From the NCBI GenBank assembly GCA_947628305.1, contig CANQZG010000007.1, positions 95,640 through 159,639 on the forward strand: 64,000 bases of DNA, in the 5' to 3' direction. The translations under genes were made by a program, and so were the position numbers. Below the pieces are notes generated by a model that saw only the letters and a list, made by a program, of their open reading frames with translations, did not search any database and was not told the DNA's origin. Below are positions 25,630 to 34,505 of this stretch, piece by piece. This DNA comes from an uncultured Muribaculaceae bacterium. Lineage in GTDB: Bacteria; Bacteroidota; Bacteroidia; Bacteroidales; Muribaculaceae. The first letter of the stretch is position 1. Each line of letters opens with the position of its first letter.

Positions 25630-26663
25630 CATGTAGGCCTGATTCAGGGAAGCGTTCTGTTATCGCATTGTCGTTGTTGACGGCCACGGTTGTTATACTT
25701 GTGCCCTGTTGCCTTGTGTTCGGGTCGGTTGACATTCCGTTAGGGGAGGTGTGGGCGACGCTTACGGGGTGTCAGGACAACCGGGTGTGGCATGTCATCG
25801 TTATGGAGGCGCGCATCCCCATGGCGGTTACCGCGATGCTTTGCGGGGCGGCCTTGTCGGTGGCGGGCTTGTTGTTGCAGACAACATTTGACAATCCATT
25901 GGCCGGGCCGTCGGTGCTGGGGGTTTCGACCGGCTCGAGCCTTGGTGTGGCTGTGGTGATGCTCGCCTTGGGTGGCACTGTCGGGGCAGGATGGGGGAGT
26001 TATGTAAGTGCGCTCGTCGGTGCGTTTGCAGGCGCATCTCTCGTGCTCGGGTTATTGTTGCTGTTTTCAAGGTTGGTTAAGTCGACAGCCATGTTGTTGA
26101 TTGTCGGTATAATGATTGGTTATCTCGCCTCGTCGGTTATATCGTTGCTTAATTTTTTCTCTACACAAGAGGGGGTGCATTCGTTTGTAATATGGGGATT
26201 AGGAAGTTTTTCGGGTGTCTCGTTGGAACGCCTTGCCGTGTTAGCACCTGTGACATTTGTGTTGCTGATGTCCTCTATATTGCTTGTCAAGCCGTTGAAT
26301 GCGCTCATGTTGGGGGCGCGGTATGCCGAGAGCCTCGGTGTTGATGTGAGGCGCACACGCCACCTGTTATTGGGTCTGTCGGGGGCGTTGACGGCTGTTG
26401 TCACGGCGTTCTGCGGGCCGATAGGCTTCATAGGACTTGTGGTGCCGCACATCGCACGTTTGTGTGTGGGAACATCAAATCATACAGTCCTGTTGCCCGC
26501 TACCGCTCTTTGCGGGGCCGCTGTCGCATTGTCATGCGCATTGGTGAGTGTCCTTCCCGGGGCAGGTGGTGTAATCCCTGTTAACGCCATAACGCCTGTC
26601 GTGGGTGTCCCGGTTATAATATATGTTATATTGAACAGGAATAAATTGCACTATTTCAATTGA
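25626..26663 (+). CDS. FecCD/BtuC-type ABC importer permease
   Basis: The 345-residue polytopic protein has about ten hydrophobic segments and family signatures VIVMEARIPMAVTAMLCGAA, GLLLQTTFDNPLAGPSVLGV and GPIGFIGLVVPHIAR. It forms the membrane channel as a homodimer. Translationally coupled to both neighbours: ATGA overlap upstream, 2 bp gap downstream. Confidence 0.93.
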   Translation: MTCRPDSGKRSVIALSLLTATVVILVPCCLVFGSVDIPLGEVWATLTGCQDNRVWHVIVMEARIPMAVTAMLCGAALSVAGLLLQTTFDNPLAGPSVLGVSTGSSLGVAVVMLALGGTVGAGWGSYVSALVGAFAGASLVLGLLLLFSRLVKSTAMLLIVGIMIGYLASSVISLLNFFSTQEGVHSFVIWGLGSFSGVSLERLAVLAPVTFVLLMSSILLVKPLNALMLGARYAESLGVDVRRTRHLLLGLSGALTAVVTAFCGPIGFIGLVVPHIARLCVGTSNHTVLLPATALCGAAVALSCALVSVLPGAGGVIPVNAITPVVGVPVIIYVILNRNKLHYFN

Positions 26664-26665
26664 TT

Positions 26666-27445
26666 ATGTCTGTGGAGCAGCTTTTGACAACTCATAATCT
26701 GTCGGTCGGTTACCGGGATAAGACAGTATTGACAGGTATTGACATCCATTTATGCAAGGGTGAAATGGTGGCGTTGCTTGGTGCGAACGGACGTGGTAAA
26801 AGTACACTGCTGCGTACCTTGTCACGTGTGCAACCTCCTGTTTCAGGGGAAATCGAGTTAAAGGGACGGAATATGTCCTCGTTCTCGTCTTTGGATTTGG
26901 CTCGCGTAATCAGTCTCGTATATACTGACCGTACGCAGGCCGGAGCGTTGACCGTCAAGGAGGTTGTCTCCTTGGGTCGCCAGCCTTACACCGGTTTTTT
27001 CGGTCGGCTTGACGCCGAAGACAAGGCAATCGTGTCACAGGCGATTGAGGCGGTCGGTATATCAGGTCTGGAGAATCGACACCTGGCTACGCTGTCAGAT
27101 GGTGAGCGCCAGAAAGCGATGATTGCACGTGCCATCGCGCAGCAAGGGGAGATAATTCTGCTCGATGAGCCGACGGCGTTCCTTGATGTCGCAAGCCGTC
27201 TCGAAATATTTTCTCTGCTTAAAGGACTTGCCCATGAACAGGGTAAGGGAATAGTGGTCTCCACCCATGATGTCACCGACGTGCTTGAGTGTGCCGACAG
27301 TGCATGGATTATTCCCAGCGATGTAGACGGCCTTGTCTGCGGGGATGTATCGAAATTGATTGACGAAGGGGTTGTGAATGCATTGTTCCCCGGACGTGAT
27401 ATTGTCTTTGACCCTGTGTCCCGGCGTTTTCGCCCCGAGTGTTGA
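26666..27445 (+). CDS. ABC importer ATP-binding protein (FecE/BtuD type)
   Basis: The 259-residue ATPase shows Walker A (GANGRGKST), Q-loop region, the signature LSDGERQK, Walker B (IILLDEPTAFLD) and the switch His in VVSTHDVTD. It powers the importer. The ATG at 26666 is chosen; a TTG two codons earlier would overlap the permease stop. Last gene of the three-gene operon. Confidence 0.93.
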   Translation: MSVEQLLTTHNLSVGYRDKTVLTGIDIHLCKGEMVALLGANGRGKSTLLRTLSRVQPPVSGEIELKGRNMSSFSSLDLARVISLVYTDRTQAGALTVKEVVSLGRQPYTGFFGRLDAEDKAIVSQAIEAVGISGLENRHLATLSDGERQKAMIARAIAQQGEIILLDEPTAFLDVASRLEIFSLLKGLAHEQGKGIVVSTHDVTDVLECADSAWIIPSDVDGLVCGDVSKLIDEGVVNALFPGRDIVFDPVSRRFRPEC

Positions 27446-27498
27446 AAACTTCTGTCAAAAGAAATTCCCGTAGTGGCGTGTGTTTGATTTTTTCTCGT

Positions 27499-27582
27499 TA
27501 TCTTTGACTCCGTCGAAGATACTTCCGCTCAACAAAACTCAAGCAAGTTTGGTTTTGTATTCGACTTATTCGTATCTTTGAC
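27499..27582 (+). promoter_or_regulatory. Palindromic promoter region of the thymidine kinase gene
   Basis: Two TATCTTTG -7 boxes occur, at 27499-27506 and 27573-27580. The second has TTTG 21 bp upstream (27548-27551) and would start transcription about 19 nt before the gene. Nested inverted arms surround it: GTCGAAGATAC (27512-27522) with GTATCTTTGAC (27572-27582), one mismatch, and ACAAAAC (27532-27538) with GTTTTGT (27552-27558). The right outer arm contains the -7 box itself. Confidence 0.55.
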
Positions 27583-27606
27583 ACCTGTAATCCAACTAAT
27601 AGAGAG

Positions 27607-28248
27607 ATGAACCGAAAAGGCAAATTATATTTCCGCTATGGAACAATGGGGTCGGCCAAGACCGCCTTGTTGCTGACCTCGGCCTACAACTTTGAGGAAC
27701 GTGGAATGAAATATGTGTGTATGAAGCCTGTTGTCGATACACGCGAGGCCACGAATGTAATTAAATCGAGAATCGGTATTTCACGTGAATGCCGTTGGAT
27801 TTACCATGATACCGATTTATATGAATTGGCACAGGAACTGTTTGAGGCCGAAATGACGGTCATAGACTGGTTCCTTGTGGATGAGGCGCAGTTCCTTACG
27901 GCAGAACAGGTGGACCAGCTGGCACGGGTGGTTGACGATTTCGGCAGTAATGTGATATGTTATGGCTTGCGTACTGATTTTCAAAGCCATCTATTCGAGG
28001 GGTCTCGTCGGTTGTTTGAAATCGCCGACACCATCGATGAAATAAAATCGACATGCACCTGTGGCCGCAAGACAATTATAAACGCACGTATTGACGGGAA
28101 CGGGGATTTTGTCGAGGAGGGGGCGCAGGTTGAAATCGGCGGGGACGACCGATATATCGCAGTGTGCCGCAAGTGTTGGCGTAACAAGCGCATAGAGCAG
28201 TCGACACGTGATGCATTGCCGTTTCTTGAACTTAAACTACGACGTTAG
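27607..28248 (+). CDS. tdk: Thymidine kinase, type II
   Basis: The 213-residue enzyme has the P-loop GTMGSAKT, the Walker B-like LVDEAQFL, and a zinc-ribbon with CTCGRKT and CRKCW, all hallmarks of TK1-type thymidine kinases. It phosphorylates thymidine for salvage. Length fits the family. Confidence 0.95.
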   Translation: MNRKGKLYFRYGTMGSAKTALLLTSAYNFEERGMKYVCMKPVVDTREATNVIKSRIGISRECRWIYHDTDLYELAQELFEAEMTVIDWFLVDEAQFLTAEQVDQLARVVDDFGSNVICYGLRTDFQSHLFEGSRRLFEIADTIDEIKSTCTCGRKTIINARIDGNGDFVEEGAQVEIGGDDRYIAVCRKCWRNKRIEQSTRDALPFLELKLRR

Positions 28249-28271
28249 GAAAATAGAGGATTATTAGACCT

Positions 28272-29033
28272 ATGAGACTTATAAAATATACGGTGTTTGC
28301 CGCTTTTATCATGGCATTTTCGTTGGCTGCCACGGCTGTGAATCTTGCCGATGAGACGTTGAATTACAAGGTGCTCTATAAGTGGGGACTTGTCAACAAG
28401 ACAGCCGGACGTGCCACTGTCACATTGCGTGGCAATGCAACCCATTACAAGGCTGTCCTTGTTGGGCGAAGCGAGTCATGGGCCGATAATTTCTACAAAT
28501 TGCGCGACACGTTGATTTCGACAATGACCCGTGACAATCTGTATCCTGTGCGATATGATAAAATCGCGCATGAGAACGGGCGTTTCAGTCATGATATAGT
28601 GAAATTCACCCGTAGTGGCAATACGTTCACCGGGAATTGTACGCGCCATCGCCGGGGTAAGAATGACGCATCGACCACCACCCAGACGACGTTGTTGAAG
28701 GCCGAGGGTATGACCGTTGACATGCTGAGTGTGTTTTATTATATCCGAACCCTTGATTTCCTGCGGATGAAAAACGGAGACACAAAGGTTATCAATATAT
28801 TCTCGGGCAAGAAGAAGGAAAAACTGACAATCACATTCCATGGCAACAAGGTGGTTGATATCAACGGAAAGAACCGCACATCTCATTATATCACATTCAA
28901 GTTCACGACCGACGGCAAAAAAAGTTCTGACCCGATTAAAGCCTGGATATCGGCTGACGGCAAGCGAATCCCATTGAAACTTGAGGGGAATCTTAAGGTC
29001 GGCAAGATTCAATGTATATACACCGGTTCATGA
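28272..29033 (+). CDS. DUF3108 domain protein, exported
   Basis: The 253-residue product has a signal peptide (FIMAFSLAATAVN) and a beta-rich DUF3108 chain: ETLNYKVLYKWGLVNKTAGR, then DMLSVFYYIRTLDF and a C-terminal WISADGKRIPLKLEG. The family is widespread in the periplasm of Bacteroidetes and Proteobacteria and has no settled function. Its stop overlaps the nucleotidase start (ATGA). Confidence 0.85.
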   Translation: MRLIKYTVFAAFIMAFSLAATAVNLADETLNYKVLYKWGLVNKTAGRATVTLRGNATHYKAVLVGRSESWADNFYKLRDTLISTMTRDNLYPVRYDKIAHENGRFSHDIVKFTRSGNTFTGNCTRHRRGKNDASTTTQTTLLKAEGMTVDMLSVFYYIRTLDFLRMKNGDTKVINIFSGKKKEKLTITFHGNKVVDINGKNRTSHYITFKFTTDGKKSSDPIKAWISADGKRIPLKLEGNLKVGKIQCIYTGS

Positions 29034-30763
29034 AAAATGTATTGGCGGTATTATTGATTATGGCCTCGTTGACACTTGCCGCCTCGACGCGGGATATAAA
29101 TCTTCGCATAATACACACGACCGATGTCCACGGCAATTTTTTCCCGTATGATTATATAAACAGAACTGACGGCAGCGGGAGTCTCGCCCGGGTTTATTCT
29201 TACATAAAGGAGGTGCGTGACTCCGTCGGCGATGAAAATGTGATATTGCTTGATGCCGGAGACATCCTCCAAGGGCAACCTACAGTCTATTATTACAATT
29301 TCATTGACACTATTTCGCCGCATGTGGCCGCCCGTGTGTACAACTACATGGGCTATGACGCTGTGACAATCGGTAATCATGACATCGAGACCGGGCACGC
29401 TGTATATGACCGTTTTAAGGATGAATTGAAGATGCCCGTGCTCGGGGCGAATGTGATTGATTCGCTCAATGGCCGAAGTTATTTTGAACCATATAGAATC
29501 ATAGAGAAAGGAGGGGTGAAGATTGCGGTGGTCGGCCTGTTGACACCGGCTGTTCCCGCATGGTTGCCTGAAACGTTATGGAGTGGTCTTGAGTTTAAGG
29601 CAATGGAAGGGTGTGCCGCGAAGATGGTGGAGCATTTGAGACAGACAGAGCGTCCTGATGTTATAATCGGTCTCTTTCATTCAGGTAATGATGCGTCAAG
29701 GCGAACCGGCGATTTCATAGAAAATGCGTCCTACAATGTCGCTCGCAATGTACCGGGATTTGACATCATATTGACGGGGCATGACCATACACGCTTTAAT
29801 CGTGTCACGACAAGTGCCGATGGAAAACCTGTTGTAGTGATGAATCCTGCCAACAATGCCGAGGCGGTCTCTGACGTGTCTGTTTCCGTGACATTGCGGG
29901 ATGGCAAGGTCGTTGATAAAAAAATATCAGGACGTATTGTCAATGTTGATACATTGACACCTGACGAGGATTTCATGGCCGAGTTTGCCATGGACTGTGA
30001 GCGGGTAAAGACGTTTGTTGACCGTGTCGTAGGTCGTTCTGACGGGGAATTTTCCACCCATGATTCCTATTTCGGCCCATCGGCGTTCATCGACCTTCTA
30101 AATGACCTTCAGCTTGCAATCACGGGGGCGGATATCTCTTTTGCCGCGCCATTGGCTTTTGATGCGGTGATAAAGGAGGGGGATATACGCATGAGCGATA
30201 TGTTCAACCTTTATAAATATGAGAATCTTCTTTACACTATGGAACTGACCGGGCGTGAAATCAAGGATTATCTTGAGGAAAGCTATGGGATATGGACACG
30301 TCAGATGTCGGCGGGGGATGAACATATATTGTTGTTTGCCGATGAGAACCCAACCGTGGGCAACAGTCGGTTGAAAAACGCGGCATATAACTTTGACGCT
30401 GCCGCCGGTATTGTTTATACCGTTGACGTGACGAGACCGCACGGCGAAAAAATAAATATTGTCTCGATGGCCGATGGTACGGCTTTTGATATGGAAAAGA
30501 CCTATCGTGTCGCCGTGAACTCTTATCGTGGAAACGGAGGTGGCGACTTGCTTACGCGTGGCGCGGGGATTGACCGCGAGGAGTTGAAAAAGCGTGTGGT
30601 CCGGGCGACCGATAAGGATTTGCGGTACTATCTGATGAAAGAGATTGAACGTAGTGGAGTGATTACACCCAAGGTTAACGGTAATTGGCGTTTCGTTCCT
30701 GATGATATTGTGATTCCGGCAATTGTAAATGACCGTAAGATACTGTTCCCTAAAGACAATTAA
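29030..30763 (+). CDS. Periplasmic 5'-nucleotidase/metallophosphatase (UshA-like)
   Basis: The 577-residue protein has a signal peptide, then a calcineurin-like metallophosphatase domain with IIHTTDVHGNF, DAGDILQGQP, IGNHDIE and GHDHTRFN supplying metal ligands, followed by a 5'-nucleotidase C-terminal domain with NSYRGNGGGDLL. It probably hydrolyses nucleotides or related phosphoesters outside the cytoplasm. The ATG at 29030, overlapping the DUF3108 stop, is chosen over an in-frame ATG at 29012 because it begins the signal peptide. Confidence 0.92.
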   Translation: MKNVLAVLLIMASLTLAASTRDINLRIIHTTDVHGNFFPYDYINRTDGSGSLARVYSYIKEVRDSVGDENVILLDAGDILQGQPTVYYYNFIDTISPHVAARVYNYMGYDAVTIGNHDIETGHAVYDRFKDELKMPVLGANVIDSLNGRSYFEPYRIIEKGGVKIAVVGLLTPAVPAWLPETLWSGLEFKAMEGCAAKMVEHLRQTERPDVIIGLFHSGNDASRRTGDFIENASYNVARNVPGFDIILTGHDHTRFNRVTTSADGKPVVVMNPANNAEAVSDVSVSVTLRDGKVVDKKISGRIVNVDTLTPDEDFMAEFAMDCERVKTFVDRVVGRSDGEFSTHDSYFGPSAFIDLLNDLQLAITGADISFAAPLAFDAVIKEGDIRMSDMFNLYKYENLLYTMELTGREIKDYLEESYGIWTRQMSAGDEHILLFADENPTVGNSRLKNAAYNFDAAAGIVYTVDVTRPHGEKINIVSMADGTAFDMEKTYRVAVNSYRGNGGGDLLTRGAGIDREELKKRVVRATDKDLRYYLMKEIERSGVITPKVNGNWRFVPDDIVIPAIVNDRKILFPKDN

Positions 30764-30795
30764 ATGAATTTAAACTTATTTTAACTAGCTTTCGT

Positions 30796-30820
30796 GTCTA
30801 TATAAATCGGTGATATAGAC
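30796..30820. repeat. Short inverted repeat after the nucleotidase gene
   Basis: GTCTATAT (30796-30803) and ATATAGAC (30813-30820) are exact inverted arms around 9 nt. There is no T-run, so it is a weak terminator candidate or an operator upstream of the FadL-type gene. Confidence 0.3.
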
Positions 30821-30895
30821 TATAATGTCGGAGTTTTGGGATAATATTGCGATTTAAAAGATGTCAAAGATGATGTCCTAACCGATTAATCTGCA

Positions 30896-30903
30896 TACCT
30901 TTG
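30896..30903 (+). promoter_or_regulatory. Putative -7 box for the FadL-type porin gene
   Basis: TACCTTTG (TAnnTTTG) lies 30 bp upstream of the start at 30933. Confidence 0.5.
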
Positions 30904-30932
30904 CGCACATTATACGCAACTTCTAACAATTT

Positions 30933-32291
30933 ATGAGAAAGACAGTGATGACATTGGTGGCTCTTGCCGTGACGGCGACAGCCGGTGCCGAAGGGTATCA
31001 AATAAATACACTTAGTGCCAAACAGCTTGGAATGGGGCATGCAGGTGTTGCAATGCACCTTGGAGCTGAAAGTATGTATTTCAATCCGGCCGGACTCGGA
31101 TTCATGGATGACAAACTTGACCTTAGCGCATCGGTGGCGGGAATTATGCCACACGTGACCGCAACATTACCCGATGGCAGGGAATTCAGTAATGTGAGTG
31201 ACGTCAGCACTCCGCTGGCGGTCAGCGCGGCATTCTCCATCTATGATAACTTCAAGGCCGGGGTGTCGGTATATACGCCATACGGCAGTGCCATTGACTG
31301 GACCAATAACTGGCCCGGAGCGGTGCTTAATCAGAAAGTCAAACTTGCGACATACACCATTCAGCCGACGTTTTCATGGCGTCCGCTTCCTAATCTGTCA
31401 GTCGGTGCAGGAGTCATGGTTACATGGGGAAATGTTGACCTTAACAAAGGGCTCGTCAGTCCCGAGACCGCCGATAAGGTGCAGGCTGTGCAGGCGGCAA
31501 TGCAGGGTCGTCCGACACCTGAACCTTTCGGTTCGACCGTTCCTGCGTCGGTGAACCTTAAAGGGACTGCCAAAATTGCCGTGGGTGCGAATGTGGGTGT
31601 TATGTGGGATATAGACGACAGATGGACCGCGGGCGCAAGTTTCCGTACCGAGATGCCTATGAAGGTGGAGGCCGGGGATGCGAGCGTCATATACGCCAAT
31701 GAGGCCGCCAAGCAATTGTTGTCGGCTCTTGATGTGCTCAACAGCACTAACTTTGAGGCCAAGATGCCATGCCCGTGGGTGTTGTCATTCGGCCTATCTT
31801 ATAAACCGATAAAGAGCTTGACACTTGCCGCTGATGCACGTCTCACCGGTTGGAATTCCTATAAGACGCTCGATATAGAGTTTCTTGATGAACAATGTTC
31901 GGCTTACAATCAGCACATAGCCAAGAATTATAAGAATGCGTGGGCGGTATCGCTCGGGGCGCAGTATGGGTTGACAGAGCGGTTTGACCTACGTGCCGGA
32001 CTGATGATTGACACTACCCCTGTAAATAAGGATTTTTATAACCCCGAGACACCTGGTATGACTAAAATAGAACCAACAGTGGGGTTGTCTTTCCGTCCTA
32101 TCGATGGATTTTCTATTGATTTCGCGTTCATGTATATTGCCGGGGTAGGCTTGGATAATGCGTCATGTACCTATCCTGACCTCCTGGCGGCAAAATTTCC
32201 CGCATTGGGGTTACCTGTCGAGAAAACATTCACTGCCGACTATCGTCTGCACGCATTTTCTCCGTCAATCGGTGTCAGTTATAAATTCTGA
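30933..32291 (+). CDS. OMPP1/FadL/TodX-family outer-membrane transporter
   Basis: The 452-residue protein has a signal peptide ending near TAGAEG. The FadL hatch-domain signature follows (GYQINTLSAKQLGMGHAGVA, then ESMYFNPAGLGFM), then a long beta-barrel ending in an aromatic residue (GVSYKF). The family admits hydrophobic molecules such as long-chain fatty acids through the outer membrane; the ligand here is not known. Single gene between its promoter and a hairpin terminator. Confidence 0.93.
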   Translation: MRKTVMTLVALAVTATAGAEGYQINTLSAKQLGMGHAGVAMHLGAESMYFNPAGLGFMDDKLDLSASVAGIMPHVTATLPDGREFSNVSDVSTPLAVSAAFSIYDNFKAGVSVYTPYGSAIDWTNNWPGAVLNQKVKLATYTIQPTFSWRPLPNLSVGAGVMVTWGNVDLNKGLVSPETADKVQAVQAAMQGRPTPEPFGSTVPASVNLKGTAKIAVGANVGVMWDIDDRWTAGASFRTEMPMKVEAGDASVIYANEAAKQLLSALDVLNSTNFEAKMPCPWVLSFGLSYKPIKSLTLAADARLTGWNSYKTLDIEFLDEQCSAYNQHIAKNYKNAWAVSLGAQYGLTERFDLRAGLMIDTTPVNKDFYNPETPGMTKIEPTVGLSFRPIDGFSIDFAFMYIAGVGLDNASCTYPDLLAAKFPALGLPVEKTFTADYRLHAFSPSIGVSYKF

Positions 32292-32311
32292 AATGATTTT
32301 TTGAAAATTAG

Positions 32312-32342
32312 GATAGGCATTCCATCGGAATGCCTATCTTTG
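32312..32342 (+). terminator. Terminator of the FadL-type gene, overlapping the -7 box of the GH127 gene
   Basis: Perfect 12-bp arms (32312-32323 and 32327-32338, GATAGGCATTCC on the left) form a tight hairpin 20 bp after the stop. The right arm runs into TATCTTTG at 32335-32342, a TAnnTTTG box 30 bp before the next start codon. The same bases appear to serve both purposes. Confidence 0.65.
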
Positions 32343-32371
32343 CATAATCATATTCTATTCTATCCATAAAC

Positions 32372-34405
32372 ATGAAAACAATCAATCATTATCTCGCGCG
32401 GTTGACAACCGTCGCTATGGCCGTAACCTTATCTCTGCCGGCGGTTTATTCCAAGACGATTGAAAAGGGGCATTATCCAATCACGCCTGTGCCATTCACG
32501 GCGGTCAAGGTCACGGGTGATTTCTGGGGTGCTCGCATGGAGGCGAGCAGAGAGGTCACGATTCCGCTTGCATTCGGCAAATGTGAGGAGAATCAGCGTT
32601 ATGAAAACTTTGTACGTGCCACCCGGCCGAGTGACGGATATAAGGTGGATGGCTTCCCGTTTGATGATACCGATGTCTATAAGACAATCGAGGGTGCGGC
32701 CTATAGGTTGAGCAGTTTCCCCGATAAACGTCTTGAGGCATACGTTGACAGTGTGATTGACCTGATGGCAAAGGCGCAGGAACCTGACGGGTATCTTTAC
32801 ACGGCACGCACGCAGAATCCCGCGCATCCCCACAACTGGAGCGGCGCGAAGCGTTGGGAGGCAGTGGAACACCTTAGCCATGAGTTTTATAATCTCGGAC
32901 ATCTGATAGAGGGTGCTGTGGCATATTATCAGGCGACAGGCAAACGCAAGATACTTGACATAGCGATAAGGTTTGCTGACTGTGTATGCCGAAATATCGG
33001 CGATGGCGACGGACAGCTGCGCCTGATTCCGGGGCATCAGATTGCCGAGATGGCACTGGTCAGGCTCTATAACGTTACTGGGGACGGTAAATATCTCGAC
33101 CAAGCGCGTTTCTTCCTTGATACGAGAGGAAAGACATCACGGCGCGACACCTATCTACAGTCCCATCTCCCGGTGGTGGAGCAGGACGAGGCTGTCGGGC
33201 ATGCAGTCCGCGCGACATACATGTATGCCGGGATGGCCGATGTGGCAGCGGTGACAGGCGACTCCTCCTATATAAAAGCCATAGACCGCATCTGGGAAAA
33301 TATTGTCGGTAAGAAACTTTATATAACCGGCGGTATTGGTGCGCGTCATGCAGGAGAGGCGTTTGGCGACAATTACGAGTTGCCTAATGCGACTGCCTAC
33401 AATGAGACCTGTGCCGCGATAGGTAACGTGTATATGAATTACCGTCTGTTCCTGCTTCATGGCGACGCCAAGTATTACGATGTCCTTGAGCGCACTCTTT
33501 ACAATGGCCTGATTTCAGGTGTGTCGGTTGACGGCGGTAGCTTCTTTTATCCCAACCCGCTCTCATCGACAGGTGGGTATAGCCGTAAACCATGGTTCGG
33601 CTGTGCATGCTGTCCGAGCAATATAAGCCGATTCATGCCATCGTTGCCGGGATATATATACGCTGTCAAGGATAACAATCTGTATATAAATCTGTTCATG
33701 TCCAATACCGCCGATGTCAATGTCGGTGGGCGTGGTTTGACCGTATCGCAGTCGACCTCCTATCCGTGGAGCGGAGATGTGAGGGTCAGGATTGATAAGG
33801 GGAATGCACCGATGGCGATGAATATACGCATCCCGGGCTGGGTGCAGGGTAATACAGTGCCGAGTGACCTGTATCGATATGCCGACAAGGAGACCGCGGG
33901 TTATACGGTCAAGGTGAACGGCGTGAATGTTGAGGATGCGAAATTGCGTTCAGGTTACCTTGTGATTGAACGTAAATGGCGTAAAGGGGATGTCGTGGAG
34001 ATTTCATTCGATATGCCTGTGAGGACTGTAAAGGCACATGACGCAGTGGCCGATGACCGCGGGCGTGTGGCGGTCGAACGTGGCCCGGTGGTCTATTGTG
34101 CCGAATGGCCTGATAATGATTTCAACGTGCATTCAACCTTGATGAACCGCAATCCGAAGTTTGAGACCCGGAATGACAGTATCCTGGGTGGTCTCGTCAA
34201 AATTACGACCGATGTCCAGTCGCTTAATTATGCATCGGACGGGACGTTGGAGGTAAAACCGCGACGACTGACGCTGATTCCTTATTATGCATGGGCACAC
34301 CGTGGTGAAGGAAACATGACAGTGTGGCTTCCTGTCGAGCTATCAGCCGCCACAGCCGAGACCCCTAAGGCCGTCAAGGCCGAGGACAACGGTTTCTTCC
34401 ATTGA
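32372..34405 (+). CDS. Glycoside hydrolase family 127 (beta-L-arabinofuranosidase-like)
   Basis: The 677-residue enzyme has a signal peptide (VTLSLPAVYS), an (alpha/alpha)6 barrel and C-terminal beta domains. Signatures are FTAVKVTGDFWGARMEASRE at the start, YNETCAAIGNVYMNYRLF, and FGCACCPSNISRF with the Cys cluster that binds zinc and supplies the nucleophile in GH127. It should release beta-L-arabinofuranose from plant glycans in the periplasm. No SusC/SusD pair or other glycosidase is next to it, so it is an orphan rather than part of a visible PUL. Confidence 0.92.
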   Translation: MKTINHYLARLTTVAMAVTLSLPAVYSKTIEKGHYPITPVPFTAVKVTGDFWGARMEASREVTIPLAFGKCEENQRYENFVRATRPSDGYKVDGFPFDDTDVYKTIEGAAYRLSSFPDKRLEAYVDSVIDLMAKAQEPDGYLYTARTQNPAHPHNWSGAKRWEAVEHLSHEFYNLGHLIEGAVAYYQATGKRKILDIAIRFADCVCRNIGDGDGQLRLIPGHQIAEMALVRLYNVTGDGKYLDQARFFLDTRGKTSRRDTYLQSHLPVVEQDEAVGHAVRATYMYAGMADVAAVTGDSSYIKAIDRIWENIVGKKLYITGGIGARHAGEAFGDNYELPNATAYNETCAAIGNVYMNYRLFLLHGDAKYYDVLERTLYNGLISGVSVDGGSFFYPNPLSSTGGYSRKPWFGCACCPSNISRFMPSLPGYIYAVKDNNLYINLFMSNTADVNVGGRGLTVSQSTSYPWSGDVRVRIDKGNAPMAMNIRIPGWVQGNTVPSDLYRYADKETAGYTVKVNGVNVEDAKLRSGYLVIERKWRKGDVVEISFDMPVRTVKAHDAVADDRGRVAVERGPVVYCAEWPDNDFNVHSTLMNRNPKFETRNDSILGGLVKITTDVQSLNYASDGTLEVKPRRLTLIPYYAWAHRGEGNMTVWLPVELSAATAETPKAVKAEDNGFFH

Positions 34406-34439
34406 AACATAAGATTATTGCAAAATTCGTAATAAACAT

Positions 34440-34471
34440 CGTAGGGACGCGCCAACGAGCGCGTCCCTACG
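34440..34471. repeat. Intergenic palindrome (CGTAGGGACGCGC type)
   Basis: Perfect 13-bp arms (34440-34452, 34459-34471) around CAACGA. It sits between convergent GH127 and tsaB and could terminate either, but no T-run follows. The motif looks like a dispersed repetitive palindrome; other copies would have to be sought outside the window. Confidence 0.6.
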
Positions 34472-34505
34472 ATTCCGCATTAAGACCAGTTCTACAATGC
34501 TCTTA

